Shown piece after piece: positions 1 through 5,159 of a DNA stretch of 5,159 bases; positions within the stretch are counted from its first letter, which is position 1; each line of letters opens with the position of its first letter. Made by a program: the position numbers and the translations under genes. The notes beneath the pieces are model-generated. The model saw nothing but the letters and a program-made list of their open reading frames with translations, did no database searches and had not been told where the DNA came from. Origin of the DNA: Rhodoferax sp. (GTDB lineage: Bacteria; Pseudomonadota; Gammaproteobacteria; Burkholderiales; Burkholderiaceae_C); NCBI GenBank assembly GCA_021731215.1, contig JAKFXU010000326.1, positions 1 through 5,159 of the forward strand. Direction: 5' to 3'.

Positions 1-989
<989 letters not shown>

Positions 990-991
990 TC

Positions 992-2113
992 ATGAGCCAA
1001 GACAACACCAATATGCTGAACGCAGCGCAGAGCCGCCTCAAGCAAGTGAACACCCCCTCGGGGGGCAGCGCAGTACGCGCAGCGACAAGCGCGGGGGCTA
1101 CATCTTCGATGACCATGATCCAGGCGCTGCGCTCGGCCATGGATGTGATGCTGGAACGCGACGACAACGTAGTCGTCTATGGCCAGGATGTCGGCTACTT
1201 CGGCGGCGTGTTTCGCTGCACCGAAGGCCTGCAGAAAAAATACGGCAGCTCGCGCGTGTTTGACGCGCCGATCTCGGAAGGCGGCATCGTTGGCACCGCC
1301 GTCGGCATGGGCGCCTACGGCCTGCGTCCGGTGGTGGAGATCCAGTTTGCCGACTACTTCTACCCGGCCAGCGACCAGATCGTCTCAGAAGCGGCGCGCC
1401 TGCGCTACCGCTCGGCCGGCGACTTCACCTGCCCCATCACCATCCGCATGCCCTGCGGCGGCGGCATCTACGGCGGCCAGACCCACAGCCAGAGCCCGGA
1501 GGCGATGTTCACCCAGGTCTGCGGCCTGCGCACCGTGATGCCGTCCAACCCCTATGACGCCAAGGGCCTGCTGATTGCTTCGATCGAGAACGACGACCCG
1601 GTCATTTTTCTGGAGCCCAAGCGCCTGTACAACGGACCGTTTGATGGCCACCATGACCAGCCGGTGGTGCCCTGGTCCAAACACCCGATGGGTGAAGTGC
1701 CCGAGGGCTACTACACCGTGCCGCTGGACAAGGCGGCGATCTTGCGCCCCGGCAAGGCGTTGACGGTGATCACCTACGGCACCATGGTCTACGTTTCCGA
1801 AGCAGCGGCCAACGAGAGCGGCATCGATGCCGAAATCATCGACCTGCGCAGCATCTGGCCGCTGGACCTGGACACCATCGTGGCCTCGGTCAAGAAGACC
1901 GGCCGCTGCGTGGTGGTGCACGAGGCCACGCGCACCAGCGGTTTTGGCGCCGAACTGATTGCGCTGATCCAGGAACATTGCTTCTACCACCTGGAAGCGC
2001 CGATTGAACGCGTGGCGGGTTGGGACACGCCCTATCCGCATGCCCAGGAGTGGGCCTATTTTCCGGGCCCGACACGGGTCGCTGCTGCGTTCAAACGCAC
2101 GATGGAGGCATGA
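992..2113 (+). CDS. bkdA2: Branched-chain 2-oxo acid dehydrogenase E1 component, beta subunit
   Basis: E1-beta pairs with E1-alpha to form the alpha2beta2 decarboxylase and supplies part of the TPP site. The 373-residue product has a transketolase-type pyrimidine-binding domain (about residues 40-220) and a C-terminal transketolase domain (about 240-365). Visible motifs are VVYGQDVGYFGGVF, DAPISEGGIVG (E96 is the likely TPP-activating glutamate), RMPCGGGIYGGQTHSQSPEA and EATRTSGFGAEL. The ATG at 992 is chosen because GGGAA (980-984) sits 7 bases upstream and because 'MSQDNTNMLN' resembles the Asn-rich start of Pseudomonas BkdA2. The protein is some 30 residues longer than the roughly 340 usual; the excess is residues 12-35, encoded by a GC-rich palindromic stretch (1051-1099). 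The conserved part starts at M40 (ATG 1109), a possible alternative start that lacks a clear ribosome binding site. The stop TGA (2111-2113) overlaps the E2 start by one base. Confidence 0.95.
   Translation: MSQDNTNMLNAAQSRLKQVNTPSGGSAVRAATSAGATSSMTMIQALRSAMDVMLERDDNVVVYGQDVGYFGGVFRCTEGLQKKYGSSRVFDAPISEGGIVGTAVGMGAYGLRPVVEIQFADYFYPASDQIVSEAARLRYRSAGDFTCPITIRMPCGGGIYGGQTHSQSPEAMFTQVCGLRTVMPSNPYDAKGLLIASIENDDPVIFLEPKRLYNGPFDGHHDQPVVPWSKHPMGEVPEGYYTVPLDKAAILRPGKALTVITYGTMVYVSEAAANESGIDAEIIDLRSIWPLDLDTIVASVKKTGRCVVVHEATRTSGFGAELIALIQEHCFYHLEAPIERVAGWDTPYPHAQEWAYFPGPTRVAAAFKRTMEA
1051..1099. repeat. REP-like GC-rich palindromic element inside bkdA2
   Basis: The stretch contains CCCCC-TC-GGGGGG (1053-1065), then GCGC-AGTAC-GCGC (1068-1080), then a final GGGGG (1093-1097) that could pair with the opening C-tract instead. 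The hexamer GCAGCG occurs twice (1065-1070 and 1079-1084). The pattern 'cccctcggggggcagcg...gcgggggct' resembles dispersed intergenic repeats that I recall from Comamonadaceae genomes. It is read in frame in bkdA2 and encodes a Ser/Gly/Ala-rich segment that the Pseudomonas homologue lacks. Only one copy is in the window, so its repeat nature is inferred from form and memory, not shown by a second copy. Confidence 0.45.
2104..2108 (+). promoter_or_regulatory. Ribosome binding site of bkdB
   Basis: GGAGG lies inside the last codons of bkdA2. Two ATGs follow in tandem (2110 and 2113). The second is 4 bases from GGAGG and the first only 1 base, so 2113 is the better start; it also gives 'MGIHIIKMPDIGEG', matching the family N-terminus. 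The start overlaps the bkdA2 stop (TGATG), which favours coupled translation. Confidence 0.7.
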
Positions 2114-2922
2114 TGGGTATTCACATAATCAAGATGCCGGATATCGGCGAAGGCATTGCCGAGGTGGAGTTGGTCGCCTGGCATGTGAAAGTCGGCGATG
2201 TGGTGGCCGAGGACCAGATCCTGGCCGACGTGATGACCGACAAGGCCACGGTCGAAATCCCGTCCTCGGTGGCGGGCAAGGTGTTGGCTTTGGGTGGTGT
2301 CGTTGGCCAAGTGATGGCGGTGGGCTCCGAGGTGATTCGCATCGAGGTGGCGGGGGCGGGCAATGTGAAAGACGGTGGCGCGGCACAAGCTGTTGCACCC
2401 ACCACCCCGGCAGCACCGGCTGCGCCCGCCGCATCAGCGCCGACGGCAGCGCCAACGCAGGCCAGGCCCGATGCGCCAGCCCCGGTTGCAGCACCCGCCC
2501 AAGCACCGACCGCAACCGCAGCGCCGGCACGGCGCGAGGGTGCCAACGGCGCAACCGTGGCGCACGTCCGTCAACCCGGTGACAAACCCATCGCCTCGCC
2601 AGCGCTGCGCCGCCAGGCCTGGGAGCTGGGCATCGAGCTGCAATTCGTGCCCGGCAGCGGCCCCGCCGGGCGCATCGTGCAAGCCGACCTGGACGCCTAC
2701 GCCGCGCGCGCAGCGCAAGGCACGGCAGCAACCGGTAGCGCCGATCAACGCTATGCCCAACGCAACGACGAGCAGGCGGTGCCGGTGATCGGCCTGCGCC
2801 GCAAGATTGCGCAGAAGATGCAGGAGTCCAAACGCCGCATCCCGCACTTTGCCTATGTCGAAGAAATCGATGTGACCGAGCTCGAAGCCCTGCGCGCCAA
2901 GCTCAACGCCAAATATGGCTAA
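2113..2922 (+). CDS. bkdB: E2 N-terminal fragment: lipoyl domain, linker, subunit-binding domain
   Basis: This is the part of E2 translated before the TAA: 269 residues. Residues 1-80 form a lipoyl domain with the lipoylation motif DVMTDKATVEIPS; the modified lysine is K44 (codon 2242-2244). Residues about 92-140 are a flexible Ala/Pro/Thr-rich swinging-arm linker. Residues about 158-200 form the peripheral subunit-binding domain (ASPALRRQAWELGIEL...GSGPAGRIVQADLDAY). From about residue 222 (AVPVIGLRRKIAQKMQ) the catalytic domain begins, but only its first 48 or so residues are present and the catalytic histidine is lost. If made, the fragment could still be lipoylated and bind E1/E3 but could not transfer acyl groups or assemble the usual E2 core; that is inference from family knowledge. 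Confidence 0.8.
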   Translation: MGIHIIKMPDIGEGIAEVELVAWHVKVGDVVAEDQILADVMTDKATVEIPSSVAGKVLALGGVVGQVMAVGSEVIRIEVAGAGNVKDGGAAQAVAPTTPAAPAAPAASAPTAAPTQARPDAPAPVAAPAQAPTATAAPARREGANGATVAHVRQPGDKPIASPALRRQAWELGIELQFVPGSGPAGRIVQADLDAYAARAAQGTAATGSADQRYAQRNDEQAVPVIGLRRKIAQKMQESKRRIPHFAYVEEIDVTELEALRAKLNAKYG

Positions 2923-2940
2923 GCGCGCGGTCGCCTCACC

Positions 2941-3462
2941 GTGCTGCCGTTCGTGATGCGCGCGCTGGTGCTGGCGCTGCGCCAGTTTCCGCAGATCAAC
3001 GCGCGCTATGACGATGACGCCGCCATCGTGACCCGCTTCGGCGCGGTGCACTTGGGCATTGCCACGCAAAGCGAAGGCGGCCTGATGGTGCCGGTGGTGC
3101 GCCACGCCGAAGCGCGCGACCTGTGGGCCTGCGCCGCCGAGGTGGCGCGCCTGGCCGAGGCGGCGCGCAGTGGCAAGGCCACGCGCGAGGAGCTGTCGGG
3201 CTCCACCATCACCCTCACCAGCCTGGGCGCGCTGGGCGGCATCGTCACCACCCCGGTGATCAACCACCCGGAGGTGGCGATCGTGGGCGTCAACCGCATG
3301 GTCGAACGCCCCATGATCAGAGGCGGCCTGGTGGTGGCGCGCCAGATGATGAACCTGTCGTCCTCGTTCGATCACCGCGTGGTGGACGGCATGCATGCGG
3401 CCGAGTTTGTTCAATTGATGCGTGGCTATCTGGAGAGTCCGGCCACCCTGTTTGTGGAGTAG
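2941..3462 (+). CDS. bkdB: E2 C-terminal fragment: acyltransferase catalytic domain
   Basis: This is the remainder of the 2-oxo acid dehydrogenase acyltransferase catalytic domain, in the same frame as the N-terminal fragment. Visible family stretches are LPFVMRALVLALRQFPQINARYDDD, GGLMVPVVRHAEARDLW, REELSGSTITLTSLGALGGI and the active site SSFDHRVVDG, where His (codon 3373) and Asp (codon 3385) are both intact. It ends 'LFVE' as Pseudomonas BkdB does. Possible restarts are GTG 2941, GTG 2953 and ATG 2956, 18 to 33 bases after the TAA, but none has a purine-rich ribosome binding site, so separate translation would rely on reinitiation. The piece lacks the first part of the domain and is unlikely to fold into a normal trimer by itself. 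The TAG stop at 3460-3462 lies 3 bases before lpdV. Confidence 0.65.
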   Translation: MLPFVMRALVLALRQFPQINARYDDDAAIVTRFGAVHLGIATQSEGGLMVPVVRHAEARDLWACAAEVARLAEAARSGKATREELSGSTITLTSLGALGGIVTTPVINHPEVAIVGVNRMVERPMIRGGLVVARQMMNLSSSFDHRVVDGMHAAEFVQLMRGYLESPATLFVE

Positions 3463-3465
3463 TTC

Positions 3466-4869
3466 ATGGAAACACAACACACCACGCTGCTCGTCATTGG
3501 CGGCGGACCCGGCGGCTACGTGGCCGCCATTCGCGCGGCGCAGCTCGGCATTGCCACCACGCTGGTGGAAGGCGACAACCTGGGCGGCACCTGCCTCAAC
3601 ATCGGCTGCATTCCGTCCAAGGCGCTGATCCATGCGGCCGCGGCCTACCACCAGGCGCATCGCTTCATGGGCGACGCCACGCTGGGTATTCACGTGGAGT
3701 CGGCGCGCATCGACATCGCACAGACCGTGCGCTGGAAAGACGGCATCGTGGCCCGGCTCACCGGCGGCGTGGGCGCCTTGCTCAAGAAGCACGGTGTCAA
3801 GGTGGTCAAGGGTTGGGCCCGGATTGTGGACGGCAAGACCGTGGACGTGACGCGGGCCTTGCCCGAGGCCGAGCCCATGCGCATCCAGTGCGAGCATCTG
3901 CTGCTGGCCACCGGTTCGGTCGAGCTGGGAGTGCCCGGCATGCCCTTTGGCGGGCGGGTCATCTCCTCCACGCAGGCCCTGTCACCCGCTGCCGTGCCGG
4001 CCAGGCTGGTGGTGGTGGGCGCGGGCTACATCGGGCTGGAGCTGGGCATGGTGTACCGCAAACTTGGCGCCGACGTGACGGTGGTGGAGGCGCAAAACAG
4101 CATCCTGCCGCTGTACGACGAGGAACTGGTCAAACCGGTGGCCACCTCGCTGCGCAAGCTCGGTGTGCAAGTGCACCTGGGCTGCCAGGTGCAGGGCCTC
4201 AACGCCGCCGGCGATGCGGTGCGCGTGCTCGACGGCGCCGCTCGCGAGAGCGAACTCGCCGCCGACCAGGTGCTGGTGGCGATTGGCCGCGTGCCGCGCA
4301 CCCACGGCTGGGGCCTGGAGCAACTGATGCTGGCGATGCAGGGGCGCGCGCTCAAGGTGGACGACCAGTGCCGCAGCTCGATGCGCAACGTCTGGGCCAT
4401 CGGCGACCTGACCGGCGAGCCGATGCTGGCGCACCGCGCCATGGCGCAGGGCGAGATGGTGGCCGAGATCATCGCCGGCCAACGCCGCCACTTCGCCCCC
4501 CATGCGATTGCGGCGGTGTGCTTCACCGACCCCGAAATCGTCAGCGCCGGCCTGTCCCCCAAGGAGGCCGAGAAGGCCGGGCTGGACTGCATCAGCGCCC
4601 ACTTTCCGTTCGCCGCCAACGGCCGCGCCATGACGCTCGAAGCCAGCGACGGCTTCGTGCGCGTGGTGGCGCGGCGCGACAACCATTTGATCGTCGGTTG
4701 GCAGGCAGTCGGCGCCGGCGTGTCGGAGCTGAGCACCGCGTTTTCGCATTCGCTCGAGATGGGCGCGACGCTGGAGGATGTGGCCGGCACCATTCACGCC
4801 CACCCGACCCTGGGCGAAGCGGTGCAGGAGGCGGCGCTGCGGGCGTTGGGGCATGCGCTGCATGTTTGA
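3466..4869 (+). CDS. lpdV: Dihydrolipoyl dehydrogenase, E3 component dedicated to BCKDH
   Basis: E3 reoxidises the dihydrolipoyl arm of E2 and passes electrons through a redox disulphide and FAD to NAD+. The 467-residue product is the expected size (LpdV of Pseudomonas is about 459). In order: FAD-binding [10 protein letters not shown] (residues 12-21), redox disulphide [13 protein letters not shown] (C43 and C48), NAD-binding [12 protein letters not shown] (around 183-193), second FAD contact [18 protein letters not shown] (D314), and the C-terminal dimerisation domain with HAHPTLGE (catalytic H446 and E451). The ATG at 3466 is preceded by TGGAG (3455-3459) at 6 bases and begins 3 bases after the E2 stop. 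Its sequence follows the Pseudomonas Val-type E3 (LpdV) to the very end ('[13 protein letters not shown]'), so I call it lpdV rather than the pyruvate-dehydrogenase lpd. No defect is seen, although it lies downstream of the interrupted E2. Confidence 0.95.
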   Translation: METQHTTLLVIGGGPGGYVAAIRAAQLGIATTLVEGDNLGGTCLNIGCIPSKALIHAAAAYHQAHRFMGDATLGIHVESARIDIAQTVRWKDGIVARLTGGVGALLKKHGVKVVKGWARIVDGKTVDVTRALPEAEPMRIQCEHLLLATGSVELGVPGMPFGGRVISSTQALSPAAVPARLVVVGAGYIGLELGMVYRKLGADVTVVEAQNSILPLYDEELVKPVATSLRKLGVQVHLGCQVQGLNAAGDAVRVLDGAARESELAADQVLVAIGRVPRTHGWGLEQLMLAMQGRALKVDDQCRSSMRNVWAIGDLTGEPMLAHRAMAQGEMVAEIIAGQRRHFAPHAIAAVCFTDPEIVSAGLSPKEAEKAGLDCISAHFPFAANGRAMTLEASDGFVRVVARRDNHLIVGWQAVGAGVSELSTAFSHSLEMGATLEDVAGTIHAHPTLGEAVQEAALRALGHALHV

Positions 4870-5046
4870 ACAAGATCGAGCCGAGCGAACTGGGACGCGT
4901 TGGTGCAGCATCATTCGCAGTGAATTGGCCGGAGCTCTTGCTTGACACACAGCCGCAGGGGCAACTCTTCGTCTGACCGGAGCGGCAAGACAAGGAGAAG
5001 CGGGCGAACCCCGGCAATCACCCTCCCCGTGCCTGCGGCGCCACGC
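4870..5046. other. Non-coding gap between convergent genes
   Basis: This 177-base stretch separates lpdV from the convergent gene on the other strand. I see no supported gene in it. One short GC hairpin (CGGG, 5-base loop, CCCG; 5001-5013) is present, but it lacks a T-tract on either strand, so it is not a clear intrinsic terminator. Transcription of both genes must end here or run on; Rho-dependent termination is possible but not shown. Confidence 0.6.
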
Positions 5047-5159
5047 TCAAAAGCCAACCGCCTGGCCATCGCGCCGCGCATCGCTGGCGGCCACATAGCC
5101 TTCTACCTTCGGGTCGCCGGCGCGCCAGATGAACTGGCCGGCGCCAAAGTCCTGGTACG
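5047..5159 (-). CDS. C-terminal end of a gamma-glutamyltransferase family protein (partial)
   Basis: Reading the - strand from the window edge gives 36 residues and a TGA stop (5047-5049), ending 'EGYVAASDARRDGQAVGF'. Gamma-glutamyltransferases of the Ntn-hydrolase fold end similarly; the E. coli enzyme ends close to 'YGASDPRSVDDLTAGY'. The upstream residues 'YQDFGAGQFIWRAGDPKV' fit the last strands of bacterial members I recall. The family cleaves or transfers the gamma-glutamyl group of glutathione and related compounds, usually in the periplasm. The catalytic Thr and any signal peptide would lie outside the window, so activity cannot be judged. The gene converges on lpdV and is not part of the bkd operon. 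The call rests on a short tail only, so a related family is possible. Confidence 0.65.
   Translation of the reverse strand, partial: YQDFGAGQFIWRAGDPKVEGYVAASDARRDGQAVGF

Larger units (their letters stand above)
2113..3462 (+). pseudogene. bkdB: Lipoamide acyltransferase E2 of the BCKDH complex, interrupted by an in-frame stop codon
   Basis: E2 is the structural core of the complex: its lipoyl arm collects the branched acyl group from E1, its catalytic domain moves it to CoA, and its peripheral subunit-binding domain holds E1/E3. Read through, this gene spans 449 codons including the stop site, close to the roughly 420 residues of Pseudomonas BkdB, the extra being in the Ala/Pro linker. Codon 270 is TAA (2920-2922). 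Homologous sequence continues in the same frame on both sides: '...KLNAKYG' then 'ARGRLTVLPF...', where Pseudomonas reads about 'QLNSKHGDSRGKLTLLPF'. One acidic codon is therefore replaced by a stop, most simply GAA to TAA. No other damage is seen, and the catalytic DHRVVDG remains downstream. This is a recent nonsense mutation, a sequence error, or a genuinely split protein; the sequence alone cannot say which. Confidence 0.85.

Noticed and set aside
2020..2112. Earlier in-frame ATGs as the start of bkdB, including the 2020 site
   Set aside because: These would overlap bkdA2 by up to about 90 bases and add residues foreign to the family; the start at 2113 gives the exact family N-terminus and has GGAGG at 4 bases.
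2386..2532. Ala/Pro-rich low-complexity stretch as a repeat or insertion
   Set aside because: This is the normal flexible linker between the lipoyl and subunit-binding domains of E2 proteins.
2434..3897. Long antisense open frame (487 codons) opposite bkdB and lpdV
   Set aside because: It is a shadow frame produced by high third-position GC. It has His/Ala/Arg-rich low-complexity content, no recognisable domain, and lies opposite strongly conserved coding sequence.
4870..4923. Short open stretch after lpdV reading 'RANWDALVQHHSQ'
   Set aside because: It vaguely recalls the start of acyl- or aminoacyl-transferase domains, but it is under 20 codons, has no start codon, and ends at a stop; chance is the better explanation.
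4942..4970. TTGACA at 4942-4947 as a -35 promoter box
   Set aside because: No -10-like sequence occurs at a suitable distance, and no + strand gene follows in the window.
3123..4976. Long + strand open frame (617 codons) across the bkdB end and all of lpdV
   Set aside because: It is out of frame with both E2 and E3, is rich in Arg/Gly/Pro, and has no motif; the real frames there are firmly identified.
5001..5013. Short hairpin as a terminator for lpdV or the convergent gene
   Set aside because: The stem has only 4 base pairs and no T-tract follows on either strand.

Overview
The window holds most of a branched-chain 2-oxo acid dehydrogenase (BCKDH) operon on the + strand, in the order E1-alpha, E1-beta, E2, E3. 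This is the classic bkdA1-bkdA2-bkdB-lpdV arrangement known from Pseudomonas putida. The base composition is strongly GC-rich with marked third-position GC bias. The proteins resemble the Pseudomonas-type BCKDH closely. A GC-rich palindromic repeat of a style I associate with Comamonadaceae lies inside the E1-beta gene. Together these suggest a beta-proteobacterium, probably a Comamonadaceae relative, but that assignment is inference.

Layout: 1-989 is the 3' part of bkdA1 (E1-alpha; its N-terminus lies before the window). 992-2113 is bkdA2 (E1-beta), with an unusual N-terminal insertion encoded by a repeat-like palindromic stretch. 2113-3462 is bkdB (lipoyl acyltransferase E2), interrupted by a single in-frame TAA at 2920-2922 near the start of its catalytic domain. 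3466-4869 is lpdV, the dedicated E3 dihydrolipoyl dehydrogenase. 4870-5046 is a short non-coding stretch with no convincing terminator. 5047-5159 on the - strand is the extreme C-terminus of a convergent gene that looks like a gamma-glutamyltransferase family member.

The four operon genes are packed with gaps of 2-3 bases or a one-base overlap, so they are very likely co-transcribed and translationally coupled. E1 (alpha2beta2, thiamine diphosphate) decarboxylates the 2-oxo acids derived from valine, leucine and isoleucine and loads the acyl group onto the E2 lipoyl arm. E2 transfers it to CoA, and E3 reoxidises the dihydrolipoyl group with FAD and NAD+. The promoter and any BkdR-type regulator would lie upstream, outside the window.

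I see no previously undescribed system here. The two observations worth checking are the nonsense codon that splits E2 and the repeat element read through in frame at the start of E1-beta.
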